This document shows, one piece after another, positions 13,801 through 25,380 of a DNA stretch of 64,000 bases. This stretch comes from Gymnogyps californianus (Eukaryota > Chordata > Aves > Accipitriformes > Cathartidae). Under the pieces are notes generated by a model that did not search any database, was not told where the DNA came from, and saw only the letters and a list, made by a program, of their open reading frames with translations. The stretch is taken from positions 11,267,001-11,331,000 of the forward strand of contig NC_059478.1 in NCBI RefSeq assembly GCF_018139145.2, in the 5' to 3' direction. Position numbers and translations under genes: made by a program. Position 1 is the stretch's first letter; each line of letters starts with the position of its first letter.

Positions 13801-14454
13801 TTAAGAGCAGAAAATGAGTTTGGTTAGCGGGTAGAAAGCCTTTTGTTGCAAGCTTTCCACGAGCAGGTCAGTAATACCACCCATAGGCTAAACCGAAAGC
13901 ATCGTGCTACTTGCTTAATAATTAAATGAGCTCCTCATTTCAGTCACAGTATCTAACATAAGCTAAATCCAGTGAGCCCACCAGCTGTGTACTTGCTCAC
14001 AGAAAGTTACTGCTATGATGTTGTACTGAATTTCTCCCAGTCATCCCAGTCTTATTAATGCCTCAGTGTGGCATAAAGCTTCATTCATTATTCATAATAA
14101 TCCAGTCAGAGGGCACTCTGAGACCTGATAAATTCTCACCTAAATGACAACAGCTGACAGGGCCTAGGGTTTTATAGCCTTTCTCTTGCCATAGCAAGGT
14201 GCTGTGGGCAAAGGTCCAGAATGATCCTCTACTAATGACCAGTGTGATATATGAGCAGCTGCTGATTTTCTGACATGAAGTCTACTCTGCTGAGCATCCA
14301 ACCCGCCAGCTGTGAGTAGTGGATGAATATCTGACAGGCGATATACTTCAAGAACAGGTCACGAAAAAAATCTGTCTCAGGTGGGAGGGAATAAAAGGGT
14401 TAATCCTGTGCTGGAGCACTGCAACATCAACAACAACAAAAATATCCTAGGGGC

Positions 14455-14469
14455 AAAAAAAAAAAAAAA
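14455..14469. repeat. Homopolymer of 15 A
   Basis: Fifteen A residues after GGGGC and before TCAGAAG. A simple repeat. Confidence 0.85.
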
Positions 14470-16555
14470 TCAGAAGTCTGTAAATTCTGGCCGTGCTGAT
14501 GTGGAAATGAGAATACGATTCCTACTTCTGAAAACTCTTCCTCTCTGGCACCCAGAGGGTTGAATAATCATGACTTTAGAAGCCTGTAAATTGCTTTATA
14601 AAAATCAATAATCGTCTTCTGAAGGATATTAATTGCACTTTTTCACAAAGGGAAAAAGCTTCATAATATTTTATTGGTTTTTAATGGGCTCTTTGATACC
14701 ACAAGAGGTAAGTGAAAAGCCTCTTTCTTTTGTTCAGGCACAGACCTAGCCTTTCAAAGGAACGTATATACCTATTTGAGTTTTAACTTCTCCCTTGTGT
14801 TGTGGGTTCAAATTAAAAGCAGGTGGAGGCCTTTTATTTAGCCCTTCTGTTTTACTTTCAGCAGTGATTGATTCTCTATTATATCAACTTACCTTTCCTA
14901 AGTTATATTGATAGACATATGTCTTTTCCTGTGTTTCATTGCCATGCAAATTTAGAGGTTAATTCTGGAAGTTTGACTTTGAGACACAGCAGAAAAGTGA
15001 AGCTCCAAGTGCTTCGAAAAGATTCAGGACTGACAGGGCCAACTCTGATATCTTTTGCCTGTTAAAATAAGTATAGTGAGTACTCATTTTTCAGTGTGCC
15101 TCATCCTTGCTTTGGAAGAATGAGCCTTTGAGGCTCTTTAAGGGTGCCATTATTGCATTTTCCACATCCACAGCGTGTTGGGTCTCTAGGCCAGGAGGAC
15201 AAGTGGTTGTTCTGCATACGGGCTTTGCTCAATATGAATTTCTGCCCACTCCATTTAGCACCATTCAGGTGGCAACAACAGGCTGCTCTGGCCTGAAATC
15301 GTAGAGAGCTGGAGGTGAAAAGGTGGTCCTTGCATGACTGAAGTTGAAGGCCGGAAATTATATTTGTTCGATGCTGTGTTTTGACCCTAATCTTTCCAGG
15401 TTTTGTGCCACAGTAACAGAGATCCACAAGATCAATGAGAATGTTTTCCCCTCTTCCCTCCCACTGGTGCCTTCTTGTTAGTTAATGGAGAAATGGACTC
15501 TACCTGGTTCCCAAATTGAACCAGTAGATAGGATACCACCAGGCAAAAGTCAGGTTAGTGGAAATGGGTCAAGTCCTGCACTGCTTCTTATGCTCACATT
15601 ACATACAATACATTGCGGCTGTCGGAATAATTCAGGACTCAACCATTGACAGCTACTTCCATCGTTCGAGTGCTGCAGCGCTGGGGCTTGCTTTCGGTAC
15701 CAGACTTGGAGGGCCGAAGGCTGCAAAAATTCACCATCTACTGGAATTATGGAGAGGCTTGGTTTTCCTGACTGAAGTCATTCTGACAGCCTTATTTGGA
15801 CTTGTTTTGCGAACAAGTATTTCTCTTAAAAGTGACACAGACTGTTTACAAATGAGGTGTGCCTGAACTATATGAAACCTAAACATATTCCAGACAAGTT
15901 TAGGCTTTGTTATGTGCAAGAGCTGGATGAAAGCATTCCTGGAATCTCCCATGGTTGCCAGAGCGACGTGCGACTGTAACCAAAACATTCGTCACTCTTG
16001 CTGGGTTTCTCTGTTGGCCTCCTCAGACACTTCTTCCTTCTTTCAATTATTTTCCTGTAGAAATAAACAAAATATGACATTTGCTTAGGGTGACCCATGC
16101 CAGTCAGAATATTGGCTTGTTGAACACAGCCTGACGTGCAATTTGTCAGGCCAAGCTGTTGGATTTTGTAGTTGTCCTCTGTTGTCTTCACTGATGTCTT
16201 GGTTCCTTCTTCTTATTGCTGCTCCCCTGGATGAACGCAGTTGGCTGATGGGTTCTTTGCTTTGAGCCTTAGGAAGGTGATGGGAAAATGTTCTAATGGG
16301 TGTGGTACAGCAAGGAAGACTTTTTATTGTTGTTTTTTCTTGTTGAGGTAGAATAGAAAGATATGTCATTAATACTCATGGACAGGGTGAATCACCTGTA
16401 TGATTTTTGTTGACTGTGCAGGTCCGATTGCCTCTCAAGTGGCAATCCCTCACTCAAGTGTCCATCATTCAGTATCTCCTAAGTTTCCAACAACCCCCCT
16501 TTTTGTCTGGGGATTTACTATTACAATTTTTCAAATGTTTTTCTACCTAAGTGTG

Positions 16556-16611
16556 AAAATGGTGGTTTTCTTTGTGTTTTTTTTGGTTTAGTTTGGTTTT
16601 CTTTTTTTTGG
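16556..16611. repeat. T/G-rich low-complexity tract
   Basis: Alternating T runs and G pairs (TTTTGG-like units). A simple low-complexity repeat with no further structure visible. Confidence 0.75.
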
Positions 16612-18425
16612 TAGAACACGCATGTTCCATTCCATCTGCTTGAAGGACCTGGAAGTCACTTTTGTTTGGTTAACTCAAAATTTCCCTCTCCCATAAAAGC
16701 AAGGGCAGACAAAATATGGAATTGTTCTACAAATTGCTCTAAAAACAAACTAAAAAGCGTTGCAAAAATAAATTTAATAGAAGATAAAGCTGGGTTTGTA
16801 AATCCATTAATTTTAGTCTATGCTTTTGAATAATCAAGCTATGTATTTACATGTGAACATTCAGTTTTGTATCGTTAAAAACTTTGTCCAAAGATCTTAA
16901 GTTTTCATATGAAGTAATTTAATAAAAATTAATGAAGGAGAGCAAAAGAGGAGAGGAACCTACACCCATCAAAGGTATACTCAGAGGGAGAAGACAGTTC
17001 CATCTTTAATGCTTCCTTCAGGGTGAAGATTTTTGTCCTGTCCTGCAGGCATTGTGTATACCATGGTGCAGGAAATAACTGACTTTAATTCTCTTGTTCT
17101 TTAATTCCTGAGTTATGGTAGGAGTCCCTGCAGAGATTTAGTGGTAAATATTTAACAAGGGGAACTGCCCTTTCCTTCTATGATCTCATATTTTGTAAAC
17201 TGATTAATAAGGAAAACAAAGTTTCCCTTTGGTTAAAGCCCTCAGTTCCTCACAACTGGGAATTCTGTTCCTCAGCTGTTTCCATTGCAGGGCTCTCCCA
17301 GTAGGCAGTTTGGTTTGCCTCCGAGTGGAAAACAAACCATTTATTTGACAGGAAGGAAGTCTCACAACTAGTCCTCTCACAATTAAAGGGACTTTTTAGG
17401 CTATTTTAACAAGCTGTAGACAATACTTTTAATTTTGGTCAGTTGTAGAGCTCCTGCAAGACTACTCAGCGATCTAACGCGGTTGTGTAACGTGCCCATG
17501 GAATTAACTCAGTTACACAGTGGTTCCCACCTTGTAAACCTGAGCAAATACCATGCAGGACCTCATAGCATTGCATCACTACTCATCTTCATTTAAACTG
17601 AAACGTTTGAGTGAGGTTGCCGTACCATCAGAGAAATCAAGTGTTTCTGGGATGTCCCCGGGTATCCCTTTCCCTGTACGGACTCCCCATGTGGATTTTT
17701 GTGTGTGCGCTTTTTAGGAGCCTCTCATGTTGCCATCCCAAGCACACACTGCTGGGAAAGACATTGTTTTCATTGCTCCAGCTTTCTCATCTTGGTAGTT
17801 AAGAGCTGCAGCTAGTTAAGAGACCAGAGAAATTCTTGGCACTTGTAGACTGCCTACTGCCACTTAAATGAGCACCCGGGTGTTTGTGCATTTTTTTTTT
17901 TTTTGTTGTTTTGTGGGAAGACATTGCACAACCTTCATGCACAAGCTCTGCTGAAGCTGAGCATTTTAAGTACATGACAAACATGATGTTGCTTCCAGCT
18001 CGTAGCAGTGTGCAAGCACTAGCCCGTACCCTCAGCCGGTGTGGATCCATGGGTCCCGGTGGATAGAGAGCTTACACCAGACTGAGCTGAAACTGCAACA
18101 CAGGTGAACAAACTGATCACACACAGATTAAAGCATTGCCCACGTATGGGTCACAATATACTTAGCGAATACCATATTCTTCTCTACTGTATGGAAGAAA
18201 ATATGGAATAAAAATTGAATTCAGTAGAATTGCCCTAGACTGACACCTGGTCAATCTGAATTGGATTGGTGCTTCCCTGGCTCTTGGTCATTACCAGAGA
18301 TGGGACTGCTTAAAGTTAGGCTCTGCAGTATCACGGAGTGTGACAGAGTATATCTGGGCAATTGGATACACCAGTGTCTCACTTCGGTGCTTTTTGGGGT
18401 GAGTTGCTTGTCTTGTTTTCTGTAG

Positions 18426-18445
18426 CACAGTACTGCACAGTACTG
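18426..18445. repeat. Tandem 10-mer CACAGTACTG x 2
   Basis: CACAGTACTG is repeated directly twice, and with the following TG the second copy forms the 12-bp palindrome CACAGTACTGTG. It is short and may be chance. Confidence 0.8.
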
Positions 18446-19869
18446 TGATTGCCGAGCTTTATTTTTTGTGCTGTGGGTGAATGGGCACTTTTCATTTTGA
18501 ATTCAAGATTCTGGGAGATAAAAAGGAGAGTGTTTTTTGACAGTTCTGTGGTTTGTCTCTAGGCACATTGGGTGCTGATTTTCATTCCAGTACATCAAGG
18601 CAACTGTCTGAACTACAATCCAAACAGAAATTCCTTCAACAACGAACCACTAGTATCACATGTAGTTCCAGTTGTTCACACTTTCTTGTGCTCTGTCTTT
18701 CCATGAAATCTCACTTCCCCAACCCACTGCCTTGGGCTAATAGTTTGTAACAAAGCTCAATCTCTAAAATGTCCTATATAAATGGAGAAGGGAAGATCAT
18801 AAAAGAGAAAGATGAAAACATTTACCACTCCAGCTCCCACACTCCGGCTCTCTCTTGAGTTTCCTGATTCATCAGCCAGTTAGAAGGGCACGCAGTCACC
18901 CATGCTGCCTGGCTGCTGTTGCTCTCTCCAGTGCTACTGGGTACCATTCATCACAGACTGCTAGCTGAAGGATACGATGTCAATGCTGGCAATTGATCCA
19001 AGAAAACCTGCACATGTTATTGTACCTCACTAAGGGCCCTCTTCCTTTTCTGCTTTTCCCTGTAACTGAAAAATTAACCCATGAAGTTTTTTTTTGTTGA
19101 GATTGGAATGGTGAAAATAATATCTGTTAGGGGGAGGAAACATTCTGTGCTCATCCCATCCCTATGTCCTGATCTTTATTTGAGGCTGTAAATTAGGGCA
19201 AAAAAAGAGTATTTGCTCTCTTCTAGCGTATCTGATTTAGAAGAGAGGAGATCCGTGGGGATTATCAGCTTGTAACAGTACATATTCATATGATGAAACT
19301 GCATTACCCAGAAGACAAAAGAAACACTTGAGATACAGCATTCATCTTTTGTACCACCATGTGCATTCATGTGTTACACCTTGGGGCAAATCCCAGGCAA
19401 GTGCTGTTTGGGGCAGGGGGGGGAAATCTTGCTTTATCTAGATCAGCAATCCTAGATGTAATTATTGTTCACAGTAATGTACTGTGCAGTAAGCCCACTC
19501 AGTCAGACCCATAAGGTTATTAATGAAGTAAGGTACTATTAAATAGGGGCTTACACTTTGACTCTGACTAGAGGTGCATTTGGAAATCTGCAAGTGCGAA
19601 AGGAAGGCTCCATTGGTAATTTGGACTCCCTCAGAGGGGGACGGGAAATATGGAAGCAGACAGTCTATAGGGCACCAATTTAAGTGCATCCCAAGTCAAC
19701 CGTATCAATGCATGCTTTGGTGTCCGTTGGCTTAGGTATATGCTTACTTCCAAGTAATTTGCTGAATCAGGACTGTAGGCAGTGTTCAGCCACTGGTCTC
19801 ATAAGGTACAATACAAAAGCAGGAAGTTAGGCAATTTTGAGGGGTTTTCTTTATAGGAAACTTTACATT

Positions 19870-19990
19870 TTTATAGGGCTTTTCATTTAAAAATCTCAAC
19901 AAGCTAAGCTACAGTGATTAATTAAATTTTACAGCTACCCTGTGCACTAAGTAAACACTGCATTATTATTTTTTGCTTTAATAAAGAGCA
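19870..19990 (+). mobile_element. Ancient MIR/CORE-SINE-like relic (amniote type)
   Basis: The segment contains TTTATAGGGCTTTTCATTTA, AATCTCAACAAGC, TTAATTAAATTTTAC, TACCCTGTGCACTAAGTAAA and CATTATTATTTTTTGC in that order. This follows the order of blocks I know from amniote MIR-type SINEs (TATAG-GCTTTTCAT, ATCTCAA, CCCTGTGAGGTAGGTA, ATTATTATCCCC). It is highly diverged with no visible target-site duplication, so the ends are approximate. Confidence 0.5.
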
Positions 19991-22900
19991 AATGCGGGAT
20001 GTAGAAAGAAAAGGATGTTGGAGTGTGTCCAGTCAGCTGCGGTGGCTCCTTCCCTCATTTGTAATCCCCCCTCTGACGCCCGGTAGGATCAGTGTTGCTT
20101 TTTTTGATAACTAGAGTCAAATGGACAGTTTCACCTTCAGCGTGCTGTAAATCAGAGGTAAATTCCTGGAAGACAAAGGAAACGGATATAAATCCAACCC
20201 AAAGAAGAGCAAAGTCCCTTTGTAAATTTAGAGGAATATTTAGTTTGGCTTTTTCTGTTCTTTTCTCCCTAAAATGAGCAGATTTTGGAGCACGTTGTAA
20301 TCACCATGACTATTTGGCCCCAAGGATATAGGCCCGAGTAGCAGAGGTTGGGGAAGACTTTGTGCCTTGCTGGACGTAGACTGTACCTAAATATAATCTA
20401 TCCCCGCCAGCTGTTAAAAAGAATAGGGATATCCTTTCTTGCCTGCCTATGTTTGGGGCATGAAATGTGCATGAGAGAGAGCTCCCACGTAACGTGTGTC
20501 AGAGGGAGGGGAGACACGGGGCTTCTTTTGGCTCAGCAGATTCTGTGCGTAGAGGCCCTTGAATAGGGTATGCTCCTCCCAAGTTGGAGACAATACAGGA
20601 GAATTAAAAAAAAAAATACAAAAGGAGGATATTGAACATTTCAGAAATAGAACTAATGTTTTCTCCATAGCCTTTTGTAATAAGACAAGTGTACAAGGTG
20701 AGAAAACTGTTCTAGCAGTGGGAACAGTTCCTGTACTTTGTGCTACTTTGTATGATTCCTTAGGAAAACAGCAGATATTCTAAATGAGCATCATGATTCT
20801 GGAATGGATGGGTATCTAGTGGTGGGTATCAGAAGTTTGCATGGACTCAGAAAGAGGCTGGGCACGATGATGCAAGAAAGCTTCACTAAAGGCTCTTCAA
20901 TGAAAGGGCACAAAAGCCACTTACGGAAAAAGAGAGGTCAGCCTCTCATCTGACCAGATATGGTTGTTCTTTATGTACATAGATAATATCCTGTACCTTG
21001 CAGTGGACTCTGTAAAGCCCTTGCCTCCGTGAGGAAAGAGTTGTATTTTTAGTTTAATCGTTGCAAGGAACAACTTGAGCTGAACTTACACAATAGAGAG
21101 TGGCCAGTCTAGAGGAGCTTCTTTACTTTATATTTACTAGCTGCCATCCCCTCCTGCAGACTCTGTAGGAGATGATGAAAACAGAAGAAAAGCAGGGTTC
21201 TGCCCCAATCATGTGCTGTTAGCTCACCTGTAGTGACCTTTTGATTGACCTTGGTCTTCAAGGAAGCAGACGCCTAGGCGGACTTAATCAACTCTCATCC
21301 AGTGACTTTCTTCCAAAGTCTGTGCAGCAAATTGCCACTGCTAATGCTATTCGTGGGACGTTGGTGCTCTGCAGATGGAGTTTTCCTCTGTCAGCCAAAG
21401 GGAAGCCTCTCCTGGCTGAGCCAGCAGAGCCGTGTGAAGCATGTCACAGCTGGAAGCTGTTCTTGGCATTATTTACATTTAGCTCATTGAAACAGCATAC
21501 CTGTCATCAGGGGTGGTTTCTGTGAAACTCTCTATCGTTTCTGTTCATAACCAGGCCAGCGTGACCTCTCCAGAACTGCTCCTTTCTTCCACTGTGCCTA
21601 AAGGGGTTTTTTTGCCCTGTTTGTTGGACTTTGATGTACTTCCAGAAAGCCCCATGTGCCATGCCAGAGAAGAGCATGGAAAGATGCAAAGGGATTTTGT
21701 AGAGCGTAAGAAAGGTAAGTTCCTTTATCACGGTTGAATGCAGCTTTGTCAGAGTGTGGAAAGTTGTTTTTATTCTGAGTCTTGGTAACTCTTACGGCTG
21801 CATGTTAATTGAGGTAATGGAAATGTATAGAGTATGGCAATGGTTCAAATAAAGAGCCTGGAGGTGCAGCCATCTTTCAGGCAGGCTGGGGACAGAGGGA
21901 AGGAGGACGGCTGCAGCTGGCTGTGAGCAAGAGGCTTGTGGACATGACTGCGAGAGAGAGAGGCAACAAGGAGTAAAGATCTGGAGTCGGATCCCAGTTT
22001 CCATGGGGTGCAGGTGTGTGCAGGGGCCCGGTTCTGCTTGCTTTTTTCCCCACAGTAGAAGTGAGGGGTCGGTGGGATCACGGACACAGGGACAAGCATC
22101 CCCCAGATGGCAAAGGACCAAGTGATACTGAAAGTGGGAGCAGTTGGTAGCATCGTATTGGAATTACGAGTCTCATTTGTCAGAGCCCCGTAGGTGAACT
22201 GCTGGAATTCAGAATGACTGTGGAAAAGCAGGCTCTAAAATGTGGCAAAGACAGGGTTGGAAAACGCAAAGCGCAGCCATCAGGTTTGACTAGCAAGGCT
22301 GCTTTTTGGGAGGGGAGGGAATTTTTCAAATAGGGAATTGCCACTGAGGTCCTTCTGGTCACACTTTAATATCTCAACTTTACCTAACTGAAATTTTATT
22401 TTCCAGTTTAGTTGGTTATGCTCTTATTCACTGTACAGTGTTTGAGGCTGAGTTTTACTAAGATGTGGCCCCAAGCTGACTGACGCTTAGGACCGAATAA
22501 AGTGAGTGAGTCCTTTGCATTTTCAATAGGAAATTTGAGAGCCTTAATTATTTAAACCTGGAAAAAGTCATAGAAATGCATATTAAAAGTTGTTTGTGAA
22601 GTGAAAGACAGTTCTCAAAGTGCTGGTAGCATCTCCCTCCTGTTCGTCTTCTGTGCAAGTGCTGCTTTGGGGATGTGACTGCCCGTAGGAGCCTCACTGC
22701 TTGCGGGCGCTGCAGGGCTGAATCTGGAGAGATGTGTTTGCTATGACAAGGCCGTGGGACCTCTGTGATTTTTGGGTCCAGGTTTCCTGGGTAGCTTTGG
22801 GAATGCCACGCCAAACCTTTTTACTTGTTTTGAATTGGCTTTGGCTGCTCAGAGCCTGGTACGTAGTACCATCTGCCCGGCTTATTGAATGTGTGAGGGT

Positions 22901-24924
22901 GTATAGCCGCTCTGGGAAAAAGGGACATATGGAAAATGATAGTTGGTGAATCTCAAGAAAGAAAAGTCACGGGAAACCACCTAATTACCAAGGCTTAATA
23001 GCCAGTGAATCGACAGTAAGGAGCTTGGTCCTGAGGTCCTGTGGCATAAATGCATGATTACGTTAACGCCCCACTGCTACTGGGATACTTTTGTGTTTAC
23101 AGGGCTTTCTCCGTTATTGCTAGAGGCCTTCAAATCCCAGATAGTCAAAATCTCTATTCAGTGCTGCCTGCTGGGCGTTTAACAAGGGTCCTTGTAACGG
23201 GACCCAGTACAAGTACAAACATGAATGAAGAGTGCAGGGGCCACCACAGCACCACAGGCTGCAAGGTAGCCAAATGGAGGCAGCCGCAGAAAAGCAGGAT
23301 AAAGTAAACAATGACCCTCGGCGCCTCAAGGCATTGCTTCAAAAGGTGTCAACACCAATTAAATTGTAAAGGCTCTGTCAGCTTCTGAAAAGTTATCTAG
23401 GCAGGGACAGAAAGTACAGAATCAAAGGGGCTGCAATGCGGTTTTGTGTGTCTCGCAGCAGCGCGGGTGTACACATGCTCCTGACAGTGTGGGATCCGGC
23501 TGGGAGCCTCCCAAAGGCAGAGCCATGCTTGGAGTGGAAAAGAGACAGGACAGCTAGTGTGGGGTCTCCTGCACCGCTGGTTTTTATCAACAGTGGGGGG
23601 AGTGTTTGATAACACAAAACCAGGGTTGGTTAAAGAAAAAGCTGAACATTTCTCCCCTGTCTCAGTCAGGGGTTAATACATTTGAGAACTGGATGCAATG
23701 TCTTCCCCAATAAATTTGCTTTTTGTGTGCTCTGAGCATTTTAATTTCCTTGTAATAAATAGCAGCTCTCAAATTTACTTTATTCATTGCTGTATAAAAT
23801 TGCTCATTAGAAAAGGAAGTGGTGTTTTAGCAGCTAATTTCTTTTGTGGTTAGATATGTATAACTATTAAATCCTCGTGCTGTCTTTCCCCTTTACTCAT
23901 GGGACTGTGACAGAGTCTCATCCTGTTCTTTACAATGGTTGGAGGTTCAGGGCAAAGGTACATGTAGGCATTACTCTGTGCATTATTGACGAGGCTGTTG
24001 ATGCACACAAATGCATATCGTGGTGTTTTCGGTGCAACAGTCGAGCTGTGGAATCTAATGCAGAATGAAAGGGAGTGAATACTGAGTTTGGTGCTCATAT
24101 GTGGTGTGGGGGGAAGAAGCACATGTCTTCTGTGTGTAGTGCCTAAATTTCCGTGCAAGAAGGTGAAATGCTTCATATATAAAATAGATTAAATGCTTCA
24201 TGCTAGAAGAAAACTTCTAACTATAATATTTATTCTCCTCTGTTGCTCATGCAAAAACTCCTTTTTGCAGTTTTTTTTCTTCTTTAAAACCAACTTACAA
24301 TGCTAATTAAAACAAAGAATTCAAATTGTTGCTTTTAATCTTAGCGTTTACTCACAAAGCATTGTTATGGCAATTCAAATGGCCAAGTGATGTTGATATT
24401 AACTCATCTTTGTAGGTATACACAGCAAATCAGAGATGGCTTATGGTTTTTGTACAATAAGTCCTAAAAACGGTGTTTTGCCAAATCCCCCTTGGTATTG
24501 TGACAAATTGTTTAATGAAAAATCAGTTTGGGAGGAGGAATCTGAGTTGGAAGGTTTGGGAAAGTTGTTTAAATGAAAAGATATAAGACCAATGGTGTAT
24601 TGCTGCGTTTTTTAAAGCCTTTTCCAGAAGAGTAGGCAATTTGGTTGACCATAATATAAAAGCAACAATCAAAATTGCTGGAATACATTCATCTATCTAC
24701 AGATAATTTTTTCTCTGACTAAAAGTTTGGACAGTGTTTATTTTTCATTATCTGTTTATTACCATGTCTTTGAAATTCATCATTCTTAAATGTCCCAATA
24801 CCAAAAGAGCACTTTCTGACAAAGATGAAAGACATGTCAGAAATATTCTGAGTCTCTTTGTTTGAGTAACAGCTCAATTTAGCAAATATAATCTTCTCAA
24901 ACACTAGAGCAGAAGTCCTTTAAT

Positions 24925-24944
24925 GGGGGGGGGGGGGGGGGGGG
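24925..24944. repeat. Homopolymer of 20 G
   Basis: Twenty uninterrupted G residues follow TTTAAT and precede AGTCAGG. Such tracts can form G-quadruplexes and are often mis-sized in assemblies, so the exact length is uncertain. Confidence 0.9.
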
Positions 24945-24984
24945 AGTCAGGCTGTACGTGGAGGTGTTAGGCAAACGGCAGAGC

Positions 24985-25380
24985 AAGGATGCTGAGGATC
25001 CCTGTCTCTGGCCTTGCCAAGACCACACGGTTCCTGGCGTCTGAGAGGGCAGCGGGTGTATTTTGTACCACCTGTGAGGATGATTTCACGAGTGGTTTTG
25101 GGCAGTCAGCCGTGCCTCGCAGCTGTCCCAGCGGTGCCAGTGGTGAGCAGCAGCCAGCTGGCCTGGCCGAGCAGCCGGGTGGGCTTTGGCAGAAATACCC
25201 AGCTGATCTCCGAAAAACATCGCTGAGGAGCCCTGAGCAAGGGGAAGAGCCTGTGTCTTTTCCTGCTTTTAGGGAAGAGCTGGCCTCGGTGACGGGTTTC
25301 TCTCCTGTGCATGAGGATTTCCAGGCTTTGCATAGGGGTCAGGGCAAGCTTTTGGGACTGGCACCACAGTGCACCTGAGG
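24985..25380. other. GC-rich patch next to the 20-G run
   Basis: G+C and CpG rise sharply here relative to both sides, although CpG density is lower than at 41.8-42.1 kb. An open frame of 129 codons (plus 24989-25378) spans it but matches nothing I recognise and has no convincing splice or start context. It may be a diverged GC-rich repeat or a regulatory patch. Confidence 0.4.

Larger units (their letters stand above)
8034..19869. other. Intergenic, no gene recognised
   Basis: This is AT-rich DNA without recognisable exons or RNA genes. Segments around 9230-9370, 14040-14170 and 14570-14720 are rich in ATTA cores and E-box or TGACAG-like motifs and look like candidate conserved non-coding elements, which only alignment could confirm. 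Low-complexity tracts lie at 14455-14469, 16556-16611 and around 17891-17904. Confidence 0.55.
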
